The notes below the pieces were generated by a model. It had not been told where the DNA came from. It did not search any database and was given only the letters and a program-made list of their open reading frames with translations. Position numbers and translations under genes: made by a program. This document shows positions 1 to 8,183 of a stretch of DNA of 43,141 nt, piece by piece. Origin of the DNA: an uncultured Lentisphaeraceae bacterium (lineage in GTDB: Bacteria; Verrucomicrobiota; Kiritimatiellia; RFP12; DVOR01); NCBI GenBank assembly GCA_949282555.1, contig CASDPK010000019.1, positions 1-43,141 on the forward strand, written 5' to 3'. The stretch's first letter is position 1. Each line of letters begins with the position of its first letter.

Positions 1-3000
1 GCAAAGCGTCCCTTCGCCAACAATGACGGTCGCACCCGCGGCAATCGAAACGGACTGCGCACTCCCTGGGGAAAGTGTGAGCGTCTCACCCTTTGCCGGA
101 GCCATAAGCTTCGCCGTAGACGTCACGGCGATCGTGGCATTTCCGTTTGCCCCAGACAGCACACCACTTCCTGCGAGCGTTCCCTCGATCGTCACAGGGA
201 GTCCACCCTTGTCGAGAGAACCCGCGAGCTCAAGCGTCGCCGAGGCGCCCACCCTCAGCGTGGCATCAAAGCGAAGATCGCCCACGTTGAGCGTACCTTC
301 CGTCACCTCCAAGGTTCCCCAGCCGTTCCCGGCACCTGAGACATTGGACGAAAGCGTAACCGTTCCCTTTCCCGTCTTTTTCAACGTGATGTTACTTGGG
401 ATGGTGAGGGGCGCCGAAACAGAGAGATGAGCGCCTTCGCCTGCCAGAAACTCCGGAGTGCCATTGTTGATTCGGATGGCGTTTCCCGTGATGGAAGCGT
501 TCGCACCAGCTTCCACCTCCACGATGGCGCTGTTGTGCAGGAGGAGGAAGTTCCCCGCCGCGGAGTTGCGCAGTTCGCCGCCGTTCCTCAGGAGGATGCG
601 CCCGGAGAGGGTCTCGTTGGCATCCCGCGTCTTCTCCAGCACACCGGCAACCTCCGCGATCGTCACGGTGTTCGCATGCGACCATCCAACCAAATCATTG
701 GCGTCCAAGACAAGGTGTGCGCCGGAAGCGACGGTGAAAGAGGGTGTCCCATTGAAATTGGCGCCGTTGCTAGAATTTGTTTTGGTCAACGTCATTTCAC
801 CAGTCTGCACCACGTAGGAGGGGAGCACAGAGGAGGCGTCTGTTATATCCAGCGTGAGGGCATCGGTGCCGGTCTTGACCAGCGTGCCGGCGCCGGTGGG
901 GGCGGCATCGATGGCGCCCTGCGCAATGGAGAGGGTACCATCCACGGTGGCCGTACCGGCCTCCAACCTTCCGCTGAAGATGGCCGAGGCCCCTTTCGCC
1001 ACCGTGAGAGCCCCGGTGGTGATCGTCTCACCCGTGAAGGTGAAGGCGTTCTTCGATACGATCAGACCCAGCGGAGCGACCGTTTCGCCCACGGTCACCG
1101 TCGCTTCCGTGGCACCCTCTGAAAGCTCTCCGAAGGCGACCGTGTCCCCATCGACAAAGGGAGTCGCAACGTTCTTCCAAGCGGAGGCATCGGACTTGTT
1201 CCAAGTGCCGGAGGTGGCACCTGCCCACGTCAATGTGGAGGCTGGGCGAACCCAAATCTCAATCGTTCTCACGCTGTAAGCGGCGGTACTGAGCGTGGGA
1301 AACGCAGACGTGAAGATACTCGTCAACGATGCTGTTTGAGTCCCCGTGCTGTACCCTTGATGGTTGGCGAGATCCCCCAGCGTGATCTCATCGTCACCCT
1401 CGGATTCCGACGCCCAGCGGCTATACGAGAAGAGCGTCGAAGCCGGCATCCCGCTGTCGGCACGCCCTACGCCTTCTTCGTAAAGGCGGAAAATCTGCAT
1501 CGCGCCGTAGCCATAGGCGGTGGCGCCATATGCCGTGTTCCAATCGTAAATGTTCCCAAGGGAGGCAGGATGGGCGGCATCGGCGGCACCGGTTGTGATG
1601 TCGTTGGGGGTGAATTGCAACAACCCCTCCACGCCGTCCTCCGTCACATTGTCAATTCCAGGGACATTCGACGCCACGCGGAGATTCGAGACCTTGACGC
1701 GCAGGCTGGTGGTGGGCAGCCCCAAAGCATCCATCGTGAGCAGGGCACCCGGTGCATCCATGGAAACCCACAGGTGCCGCAGCGCGCCATCCGGACGAGC
1801 CAAGGTCACATAGTAGCCCAAGCGATCGAACGCCCTGACGCTTGCGGCCTCGTCCGTCACCGTGAAGGCGGCTTTGGCCTCTTCCTCCGTATGCCACCCG
1901 CCCTTCAATGGCACCGCAAGCGTCTTGACCTTCACATAACCTTCCGTCGCCTCCTGCCCAACGCGGCTTTCGGCCGTCGTCGCCTTGGCCGTGAATGTGC
2001 GCATCTGCCCAGCCTTGCCCACCGTCACCTCCGCGCCATCCGTCAACGGCTCTGAGAGCGTCAGCGTCACGCGGCGGCCATCGGCGGAGAGCGTGCGCTC
2101 GGAGACCTCCGCCGCCGTGCCGCTCGCCGTGACCGTGACGCCGTCCGTTCCCTTTTGCTGGCGGTTGAAGACCACCGTCACCTTGTCCATCGCGCCGGCC
2201 GTCTGGTAGGCATCCACGATGGCCTCGGCGTCCTTGAGGCCGCCTTGATCGCCGCGCAGGGTCTTGATGGCCTCCAGCCACACCGCCGCCATGCGGTCAT
2301 AGCCCGCCTGATTGGGGTGGATGTCGTCCAGGAAGTAGGCGGCGTTGTTCTCTGCGGGAAGCGCATCGTACATACTGGCCATCATCACCTTGGCATTCTC
2401 GCCGAAGACGGCCTTGCCCGCCTCGTTCAGCGTGCCCAGCACGCAGTTCACCGACTCGCCGTTGACCGTGAGGGTGGATTCCGCCGTCGTGAAGAGACTC
2501 TTGATGTGCGCATTGTAGGTGGCCACATAAGTCGTCATGTTCGTTCGGTCGCTTCGGGGCGGCGTGATGGGGGAAACGATGAACCACGTGTTCGGCCGCA
2601 TCGCGACCATGGTCTTCACGAGCGCCTTCCAGCGCTCGAAGACGGTGGCCGCGCCGGCGGTGACGGCCTCCGTCCCTTGGTTCTCGTTGATCCAGTCATT
2701 CGTGCCGATCATCAGCGTGACGGCGTCCGGGTAGCCCGCCTGCTCCAACCAGTTCGGCGCGCCCTGCAGGTAACCGCCGCGGCCACCGACCGTCTGCACG
2801 CGGTGGCTGCTCATGCCCAAATGGTTGCGGCAATCCTCGTTGGCGATGGTGTCGCTGTTGAGGATGCGCGCGCCGACGAAGCGCGGGCTCATGCCGGCGG
2901 CCATCATCCGCTCGGCCAAGGCCTTGCGGTAGCTCGCCGTGCTCCCCAGACCCTCGGTGATGGAGTCGCCCATCGGCATCACGATGAAGTTGTCCTCCGT

Positions 3001-4620
3001 CCGGTTCACCGTCACGGAGAGGCCCGTCTCATCCGTGGTCACGGTGACGAAGTCGGGCTGTTTGCCTAGGTCGCCCCACGAGAGGGTCACGTTCCCCCAA
3101 TCGGGGGTCACCCCCTCGGTGAAGGTGATGAGGGAAGCATACGCGGCGTTCGGCGCGGAGCAAATCGCCGAGAGATCAATGGTTTGCGGCAAGGCGGAGA
3201 GCCGTATGGGCGTTGTCCCGTCCAGCGTCAGCGTCCCGCTCACCAAGAGCGAGCCGTTTTCGCCGAAGGTCACGGGAACCTTCCGCAGGTCGAGATTGGG
3301 GATGGAGAGCGTTCCATCCTCCACGGTCAGGGTGCCTGCCATCGTTAGCGTCTTGCCCAGAGCCAACGTGCCGCCGCCGGAAATGGTGACCGTGGCGCCG
3401 CTCGCCACCGCCGCCTCTTCTTGAATCGTAAAGGTCTTCCCCTCGTCGATCACCACCGACACCGGCCCATAGAAGGTGGTCGTGTCCGGGTTTGCCGTGG
3501 AGACCCGATTGACCGTGAAGTCCTCATGGAAGACAAACGCCGTTGCCCGAGGGGACGAGGAGCGATCCCCCAGCCCCAGCGTGCGCGTGCTGTCTGTTAA
3601 CGATGCAAACGAATATCCCTTGGCGCCGGGCTCCACAACGAGGCCACCCAAGTCAAAGGGCGCGAATTGGGCATCCAGTGCGCCCACAAAAACACCATCT
3701 CCAGGCGCTTCAGGCGCGGCAAAGCGCAAAATCCGTCCGGGCGCGACGTAGGAGGTTTGATTACTGGCGAAGACTTGCCACGTGATGCTGCTCCCGCCGT
3801 CTTCGGCAAAGGCATAGCGCGGGGTCGTCTTCCACGGCCCATTGTGGAAGAACCCGGAAGTGCCTTGCCACGTGTAGACCGCATCGTCATCCGCGAACCA
3901 AGTCAGCTCCGCGTCGGTCGGCGCTCCACGGTAAATCGCCACGGCCAAAAGCTCGAAGTTCAGGCCCCCGGAGGTTCCGTTGTTGGTGTTCCCGAAGAAG
4001 ACGCGCTGGGCGTTAAACGCACTGCTCTGCAACCCTCCCCACGTGCCCAGCGTCGTCACCTCAGAGGCAGTCACTGTTTTGACCACAACGCCGCTGCTGG
4101 TATAGCTGGTCGCAAGGACGGTCACGCCTGCCCCAGCCAATGTGTCGACCGAGCGGGCCACATTGTTGTTGTTGCTCCAAATGGCGTTATTCCAAATGCC
4201 CTTGACAGTGGCGGTGCCGGCTGTTTTGTCGATGGTGTCAAGCGCGGTCCCGATGGTGCTCCCCACACAACACAGAGGTTTCCCCGTGGCGGTGCCGACG
4301 TTGCGCACGACCATCACCACCGTGAAGGGGTTGCCGTTGTACCCTAGGTCGAGATTCCTCCCGAAGTCAATGCGGGGGGCGGCGGTGGTGCCGGTAAAGA
4401 GGGTCCCCCCCCCCCCATTGACGCTGGCCTCGCCGGCCAATTTGAAGCGCCAAGCGCCGCCATCGATGTCGTTTTGCGTGGAAGAGACCTGCGGCGCAAG
4501 ACCTTCTGCCGCGTCCGCCCCGGTAAAATCCGTCCACATGGCCCATGGGGCCGCCGCGCAAACGCCCACCCAAAGAACGGTTGCGCACATCGCCACAAGC
4601 ATCCTATGAATCCGTTTCAT
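1..4620 (-). CDS. Secreted SGNH/GDSL hydrolase with LamG-like and autotransporter-type beta-strand repeats (C-terminus off window)
   Basis: One uninterrupted frame of 1540 codons runs from ATG 4618-4620 to the window edge, so the C-terminus is missing. Residues 1-25 are a signal peptide (MKRIHRMLVAMCATVLWVGV). Residues about 28-230 resemble a concanavalin/LamG fold and end in the typical AVAIYRGAPTDAEL. An SGNH esterase/lipase domain follows, with block I GDS at 551-553, block III GTND at 639-642 and the DxxH dyad at D765/H768. From about residue 1000 onward there are Thr/Gly-rich strands of the autotransporter-associated repeat type (TWAGATSGTW, LVKTGTDALTL, LKKTGKGTVTL). The likely role is deacylation of a polysaccharide or glycoconjugate at the cell surface; the substrate is unknown. 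Codons 69-72 are a 12-nt poly-G tract. An outer-membrane barrel or sorting signal cannot be checked because the end is cut off. Confidence 0.85.
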   Translation of the reverse strand, partial: MKRIHRMLVAMCATVLWVGVCAAAPWAMWTDFTGADAAEGLAPQVSSTQNDIDGGAWRFKLAGEASVNGGGGTLFTGTTAAPRIDFGRNLDLGYNGNPFTVVMVVRNVGTATGKPLCCVGSTIGTALDTIDKTAGTATVKGIWNNAIWSNNNNVARSVDTLAGAGVTVLATSYTSSGVVVKTVTASEVTTLGTWGGLQSSAFNAQRVFFGNTNNGTSGGLNFELLAVAIYRGAPTDAELTWFADDDAVYTWQGTSGFFHNGPWKTTPRYAFAEDGGSSITWQVFASNQTSYVAPGRILRFAAPEAPGDGVFVGALDAQFAPFDLGGLVVEPGAKGYSFASLTDSTRTLGLGDRSSSPRATAFVFHEDFTVNRVSTANPDTTTFYGPVSVVIDEGKTFTIQEEAAVASGATVTISGGGTLALGKTLTMAGTLTVEDGTLSIPNLDLRKVPVTFGENGSLLVSGTLTLDGTTPIRLSALPQTIDLSAICSAPNAAYASLITFTEGVTPDWGNVTLSWGDLGKQPDFVTVTTDETGLSVTVNRTEDNFIVMPMGDSITEGLGSTASYRKALAERMMAAGMSPRFVGARILNSDTIANEDCRNHLGMSSHRVQTVGGRGGYLQGAPNWLEQAGYPDAVTLMIGTNDWINENQGTEAVTAGAATVFERWKALVKTMVAMRPNTWFIVSPITPPRSDRTNMTTYVATYNAHIKSLFTTAESTLTVNGESVNCVLGTLNEAGKAVFGENAKVMMASMYDALPAENNAAYFLDDIHPNQAGYDRMAAVWLEAIKTLRGDQGGLKDAEAIVDAYQTAGAMDKVTVVFNRQQKGTDGVTVTASGTAAEVSERTLSADGRRVTLTLSEPLTDGAEVTVGKAGQMRTFTAKATTAESRVGQEATEGYVKVKTLAVPLKGGWHTEEEAKAAFTVTDEAASVRAFDRLGYYVTLARPDGALRHLWVSMDAPGALLTMDALGLPTTSLRVKVSNLRVASNVPGIDNVTEDGVEGLLQFTPNDITTGAADAAHPASLGNIYDWNTAYGATAYGYGAMQIFRLYEEGVGRADSGMPASTLFSYSRWASESEGDDEITLGDLANHQGYSTGTQTASLTSIFTSAFPTLSTAAYSVRTIEIWVRPASTLTWAGATSGTWNKSDASAWKNVATPFVDGDTVAFGELSEGATEATVTVGETVAPLGLIVSKNAFTFTGETITTGALTVAKGASAIFSGRLEAGTATVDGTLSIAQGAIDAAPTGAGTLVKTGTDALTLDITDASSVLPSYVVQTGEMTLTKTNSSNGANFNGTPSFTVASGAHLVLDANDLVGWSHANTVTIAEVAGVLEKTRDANETLSGRILLRNGGELRNSAAGNFLLLHNSAIVEVEAGANASITGNAIRINNGTPEFLAGEGAHLSVSAPLTIPSNITLKKTGKGTVTLSSNVSGAGNGWGTLEVTEGTLNVGDLRFDATLRVGASATLELAGSLDKGGLPVTIEGTLAGSGVLSGANGNATIAVTSTAKLMAPAKGETLTLSPGSAQSVSIAAGATVIVGEGTLC
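4405..4416 (-). repeat. Poly-G tract (12 nt) inside the SGNH gene
   Basis: Twelve consecutive C on the + strand read as four GGG glycine codons (residues 69-72) shortly after the signal peptide. With 12 G the long frame is open. Both other frames stop soon after the tract, near 4367 and 4344, so gain or loss of one G would give a truncated product of under 100 residues. Such tracts are typical slipped-strand contingency loci. Switching itself is inferred. Confidence 0.75.
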
Positions 4621-4685
4621 GCCCTTTTCCCTTTCACGATATCCATCCCGAGAGCCGGGACTCCCCCGCTCTCCACATTGATTCG

Positions 4686-4714
4686 AGGATAACATGCCCC
4701 TTCCACTCCCTCAA
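4686..4714 (-). promoter_or_regulatory. Promoter of the SGNH hydrolase gene
   Basis: On the minus strand TTGAGG (4709-4714) is separated by 17 bp from TATCCT (4686-4691), which is preceded by the extended -10 triplet TGT. The predicted leader is about 60 nt and has a purine-rich stretch, AAAGGGAAAAGGG, just before the ATG. Confidence 0.45.
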
Positions 4715-4751
4715 GGCCTTTGGCGAAACAGGGCAAATCGTGCGAACCGGG

Positions 4752-4813
4752 GAGGCTCCGTATCCCGGCGCGGGATACGGAGCCTCGCGCCTTGAGATGC
4801 AGAGCATCCCGAA
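4752..4813. repeat. Palindromic intergenic repeat, copy 1
   Basis: A perfect 16-bp inverted repeat (4752-4767 with 4771-4786, 3-nt centre) has the arm GAGGCTCCGTATCCCG. It is followed by GCAGAGCATCCCGAAAAG. The block ATACGGAGCCTC and the trailing GCATCCC-AAAAG recur at 19472-19537. Both copies lie between divergent genes. It looks like a small REP/MITE-like element or structured RNA element; no transposase is nearby. Confidence 0.6.
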
Positions 4814-4829
4814 AAGGAGGGTGGGGCTT

Positions 4830-4838
4830 TGGTATACT
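4830..4838 (+). promoter_or_regulatory. Extended -10 promoter of the mraY-lspA-miaA genes
   Basis: TGG-TATACT ends 9 nt before the ATG at 4848. No convincing -35 hexamer and no Shine-Dalgarno sequence lie upstream of the start. If transcription starts at the usual distance, the leader is only about 3 nt. Confidence 0.5.
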
Positions 4839-4847
4839 TTGGGCATT

Positions 4848-5990
4848 ATGTTTTACTTTCTCAGCGACCTTCTCCGGGAGTTTTGGGGGCCGTTTCGGCT
4901 TCTGAAATCCCACGTGGTGATGATGGGCGGCGGCGCCTTGCTGGCGGCGGCGCTGGTGTGGTGGTTTTTGCCGAGGTTGGCGCGGCGCCTGCCGACGGAT
5001 CGCGGCAAGGCGGTGACGGCGGCCGACGGCAAAACGGTGGCGGTGACGGGCGGCGCGGCCTCGGCCGGGAAGCCGACGGGGGCGGGTTTCCCCATGGCGT
5101 TGCTCATGCTCCCGGCGTTGGCGCTCTTCTTCCCAATCTATGCGTGGGAATCGCTGTGGGATTTGGGCGTGGTGCTCTGCGTTTACCTCTGCATGCTCTC
5201 GGGGTGGCTGGATGACCGCGCGGACATCCCGTGGGGCGGCCTGCGCAAGGGCCTCTTCGATGCGGGAATCGCGCTGTTGGCGGCCTTCCTGCTCTGCCGC
5301 GGCCACGCCATGCCCACGTGGTGGCCCTTCATCCGCGCCGAAACGCTGATGCCCGTGTGGCTCTATGTGCCGGTGGCGGGGGCGCTCCTCTTCGGGGCGA
5401 TCAACACGACCAATTGCTCCGACGGCATCGACGGGTTGGCGGGGTTGCTCACGCTGCTCTCGCTCACGGCGTTGGCGGGCCTGCTCTACGTGGTGGTGGG
5501 CCACAGCACGGTGGCGGATTACCTGCTCATCCCGCACAGCAATTCGGCGGCGAAATGGGCGGTGCTCGTGAGCATCTTCATCGGCGGGATGGGCGCCTAC
5601 CTGTGGTACAACTGCTACCCGTCGAGCCTGCTGATGGGTGACGCGGGGTCGCGGATGTTCGGCATGGTCATCGGCGTGGCCGCGCTCGCCACGGGCAATC
5701 TGTGCGTCATCTTCGTGGTGGCGCCCATGCTCCTGATCAATGGCGGCTTGGGCCTTGTGAAGCTCGCCGGGCTGCGTCTGCTCCGGCTGGCCGGGCACCC
5801 CGTGGCGCGGCCGCTCCCGGGCGAACGCCCCACCCCGCTCCAGCGGCTCTTCTTCACCTTCACCTTCCCGCTGCATGACCACTGCCGCAAGACGCTGGGG
5901 TGGTCGGGCCAACAGGTGGTGGTGCGCTTCCTGCTGTTGCAGGCCCTGCTCCTGCCGATTCTCTTCCTGCTCTTCATCAAGGTTCGCTGA
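4848..5990 (+). CDS. mraY: MraY-type phospho-N-acetylmuramoyl-pentapeptide transferase
   Basis: This 380-residue polytopic membrane protein should transfer phospho-MurNAc-pentapeptide from UDP to undecaprenyl phosphate, making lipid I. It has the expected family landmarks: the DD pair in GWLDDRADI (about residues 121-122), NTTNCSDGIDG at 186-196 and the catalytic MGDAGS at 263-268 (D265). The C-terminal PLHHHFE signature is altered to PLHDHC, so the histidine triad is incomplete, and the usual KxGTPTMGG loop reads AGKPTGAG. I chose the start at 4848 because it opens directly into the first hydrophobic segment and follows the TATACT element. The frame is open further upstream, but that stretch contains the palindrome. 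It overlaps lspA by one base. The gene lies outside a dcw cluster, so a divergent MraY/WecA-family transferase remains possible. Confidence 0.83.
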   Translation: MFYFLSDLLREFWGPFRLLKSHVVMMGGGALLAAALVWWFLPRLARRLPTDRGKAVTAADGKTVAVTGGAASAGKPTGAGFPMALLMLPALALFFPIYAWESLWDLGVVLCVYLCMLSGWLDDRADIPWGGLRKGLFDAGIALLAAFLLCRGHAMPTWWPFIRAETLMPVWLYVPVAGALLFGAINTTNCSDGIDGLAGLLTLLSLTALAGLLYVVVGHSTVADYLLIPHSNSAAKWAVLVSIFIGGMGAYLWYNCYPSSLLMGDAGSRMFGMVIGVAALATGNLCVIFVVAPMLLINGGLGLVKLAGLRLLRLAGHPVARPLPGERPTPLQRLFFTFTFPLHDHCRKTLGWSGQQVVVRFLLLQALLLPILFLLFIKVR

Positions 5991-6448
5991 TGCGCCGCGC
6001 CCTCCTGATTGCCCTCCCGCTCGCCATCGTGGCGCTGGCGCTCGACCAAGCCACCAAGGTTTGGACGGAGCGTGCCTTCGCCCTCGGCGAGAGTCTGCCG
6101 CTGTTGCCCTTCCTCTCCTTCACCTACGTCCGCAACCAAGGCGCGGCGTGGGGGATGTTTCAGGGCGCCCACTACGTGCTGGCCGCCTTTGGCATCGTGG
6201 CCGCGCTGGCGATCTGCCTTTTTTGGCGGAAGCTCTTTGGGCCGCACCCGCGCTTCCTTCCGGCGGTGGGGCTCTTGCTGGCGGGCATCGTGGGGAATGT
6301 CATCGACCGCGTGCGCCTTGGGTATGTGGTCGATTTCATCCACGTCCACTGGGGTTCCTGGCACTTCCCTTGCTTCAACATTGCCGACAGCGCCATCTGC
6401 ATTGCCGTTGGCCTGCTGATCCTGCTCCAATGGGAACGGAAGCGCTGA
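5990..6448 (+). CDS. lspA: Lipoprotein signal peptidase (signal peptidase II)
   Basis: This 152-residue inner-membrane aspartyl protease cleaves the signal peptide of prolipoproteins after lipidation. It contains DQATK near residue 19, then GNVIDRVRLGYVVDF with the catalytic Asp115, and FNIADSAI with the catalytic Asp133; the spacing is as in the family. Four hydrophobic segments and the length are normal. The ATG overlaps the mraY stop (TGATG), indicating translational coupling. A natural client in this window is the TPR lipoprotein of the pilus operon (LLTGC lipobox). Confidence 0.95.
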   Translation: MRRALLIALPLAIVALALDQATKVWTERAFALGESLPLLPFLSFTYVRNQGAAWGMFQGAHYVLAAFGIVAALAICLFWRKLFGPHPRFLPAVGLLLAGIVGNVIDRVRLGYVVDFIHVHWGSWHFPCFNIADSAICIAVGLLILLQWERKR

Positions 6449-6453
6449 GGCCA

Positions 6454-7350
6454 ATGACCCCTTCCGCGCACGAGCCGCCGCCCGCCTTCCGTTGCCTCGC
6501 CGGGGCCACGGCCACCGGCAAGAGCGCCGTGGTCCAATGGCTTGCCGAACGGCACGGCGCGGCCATCCTCTCCGCCGACGCCATGCTCGTCTACCAAGGC
6601 ATGGACATCGGCACGGCCAAGCCCACCGCCGCCGAACGCGCCCGCGTCCCCTACTTCGGGCTCGACTGCGTCACGCCCGCCGAAACCTTCTCCGCCGCCG
6701 CATGGCTGGGCACCGTCCCGCGAACCACCCAAACGCCGCTCTTCGTCACGGGCGGCACGGGGCTTTACTTCTCCGCCCTCCTGCGCGGGCTTGAGCCGAC
6801 GCCCCCCGGCGACCCCGACGTGCGGGCCCGGTTGGAGGCGCTTGGGGCGGACACCCTCCGCCAACGCCTCATCGCGCGCGGCGCGACCCTGCCGGAGGCC
6901 GACTGGGCGAACCCGCGGCGGCTGGTCCGCGCCCTTGAGATTTTGGAGCTTGGCGGCGAACTTCCCAAGAGCTGGGGCGCACGGGCGAAACCGCCGCTCT
7001 TGGCCCTCACGTGGGAGCGCTCCGCCCTGCACGCCCGCATCGCGCGGCGGGTGGAAGCCATGTATCGCGATGGCCTCTTGGAGGAGACGGCCGCGCTCCG
7101 CGCACGCTTCCCCGTGTGGTCGCGCACCGCCGCGCAGGCCATCGGCTATGCCGAGGCCCTGGCCGTGCTCGATGGGGAACTCACCGAGGCGGAGGCCAAA
7201 GAGCGCACCGTCATCCGCACCCGTCAGCTCGCCCGGCGGCAGGAAACCTATCTCCGGCACCAATTCGACATCCGCTGGATTCCCGTGACCGAGGCCGACG
7301 ACCTTCCCCGTTTGGCCGAGCGCGTCGAGGCCGCGTGGGGCCTGCGCTAA
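6454..7350 (+). CDS. miaA: tRNA dimethylallyltransferase
   Basis: This 298-residue enzyme transfers the dimethylallyl group to the N6 of A37 in tRNAs that read UNN codons. The P-loop GATATGKS is at residues 17-24. SADAMLVYQGMDIGTAKPT corresponds to the family's DSxQVYrgmDIGTAKP segment, followed by VTGGTGLYFSALL and the C-terminal RTRQLARRQETYLR tRNA-binding segment. It starts 5 nt after the lspA stop and so belongs to the same transcript. An ATG at 6431 is in another frame and was not used. Confidence 0.95.
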   Translation: MTPSAHEPPPAFRCLAGATATGKSAVVQWLAERHGAAILSADAMLVYQGMDIGTAKPTAAERARVPYFGLDCVTPAETFSAAAWLGTVPRTTQTPLFVTGGTGLYFSALLRGLEPTPPGDPDVRARLEALGADTLRQRLIARGATLPEADWANPRRLVRALEILELGGELPKSWGARAKPPLLALTWERSALHARIARRVEAMYRDGLLEETAALRARFPVWSRTAAQAIGYAEALAVLDGELTEAEAKERTVIRTRQLARRQETYLRHQFDIRWIPVTEADDLPRLAERVEAAWGLR

Positions 7351-7363
7351 ACCTCCGCCCCTG

Positions 7364-7372
7364 TGCTATACT
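7364..7372 (+). promoter_or_regulatory. Extended -10 promoter of radC (leaderless candidate)
   Basis: TGC-TATACT is followed by exactly 6 nt and then the radC ATG at 7379. With standard sigma-70 geometry the +1 nucleotide is the A of the start codon. There is no Shine-Dalgarno sequence. Confidence 0.5.
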
Positions 7373-7378
7373 GCCCGC

Positions 7379-8113
7379 ATGGATGCCATGCGCAAGATCA
7401 AGGATCTCCCGGAGGGCGAACGCCCCCGGGAACGTCTGCTCCGCCTCGGCCCGGCGGCGCTCTCCGATGCCGAACTCCTCGCCATTCTCCTGCGCACGGG
7501 GGTGACGGGGTGCAACGTCCACGAATTGGCCCTTCGCTTGGCCACGGCCCTCGGCGGTTTGGCGGGTCTGCGCACCTACGATGCCGCCGCCCTCGCCGCC
7601 TTCGTTCGGCAGGAGCCGACCCTGCGCGGCATCGGCCCCGACAAGTTGGCGACGCTCCAAGCCGCGCTGGAGGTGGGGGCGCGCGTCTTCCGGCCCTCCG
7701 CGCAGGCCCTGCGCAAGCCCCTGCTCCGCGCGGGGCAGGTGGCCGAACTGATGTTCGCGGAAAGCACCCGCTTGGCGCGGGAGGGCTTTTGGGCGATCTT
7801 CCTTGACCGCCGCCGCGTGCCCCTGCGCCCGGAGCCCGACTTGCTGACGCTGGGGCTTGGCGCGCAGACGCTCATCGACCCGCAGACGCTCTTCCGCAAA
7901 GCGGTGATGTTCGATGCGCACGGCCTCATCCTTGTGCACAATCACCCCAGCGGCGACGTCTCCCCCAGCACGCAGGACGTGGAGACCACCCGTGCGCTCA
8001 TCGCCGCGGGGCGTGTGCTCGGCATCCCGGTGCTTGACCACGTCATCGTGGGCCGTCCCGACATCTCCCCCTCCTACTTCTCCCTCCGCACCCACGAACT
8101 CTGCGACTTCTGA
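7379..8113 (+). CDS. radC: RadC family JAMM protein
   Basis: This 244-residue protein has an N-terminal helix-hairpin-helix region (MRKIKDLPEGERPRERLL, later LRGIGPDKLATLQAALEVG). The C-terminal JAMM/MPN metalloprotease-like domain carries the full signature HNHPSGDVSPSTQD near residues 187-200. The family is widespread and once linked to DNA repair, but its biochemical role is unsettled. Length and motif are complete, so it should be functional. It begins 28 nt after the miaA stop and has its own TATACT element, so it may be read both from that promoter and by read-through. Confidence 0.92.
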   Translation: MDAMRKIKDLPEGERPRERLLRLGPAALSDAELLAILLRTGVTGCNVHELALRLATALGGLAGLRTYDAAALAAFVRQEPTLRGIGPDKLATLQAALEVGARVFRPSAQALRKPLLRAGQVAELMFAESTRLAREGFWAIFLDRRRVPLRPEPDLLTLGLGAQTLIDPQTLFRKAVMFDAHGLILVHNHPSGDVSPSTQDVETTRALIAAGRVLGIPVLDHVIVGRPDISPSYFSLRTHELCDF

Positions 8114-8116
8114 CGC

Positions 8117-8144
8117 CCGACACCATGACGTTGTGTGTTATACT
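8117..8144 (+). promoter_or_regulatory. Promoter of the PepSY gene
   Basis: CCGACA (8117-8122) and TATACT (8139-8144, preceded by TGT) are 16 bp apart. The leader is about 33 nt and contains AAAGGA upstream of the ATG at 8184. Confidence 0.5.
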
Positions 8145-8183
8145 GGCCCCGTTCCCCGAAGGAACGGAAAGGACTGACGAACG

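Noticed and set aside
4545..4847. N-terminal extension of the mraY-like gene
   Set aside because: The open frame crosses the palindrome, the divergent promoter and the start of the opposite gene; MraY proteins begin near the first hydrophobic segment at 4848.
4617..5912. A 431-codon minus frame opposite mraY
   Set aside because: Its composition is extremely rich in Arg, His, Gln and Glu with no fold-like pattern; MraY motifs lie on the plus strand.
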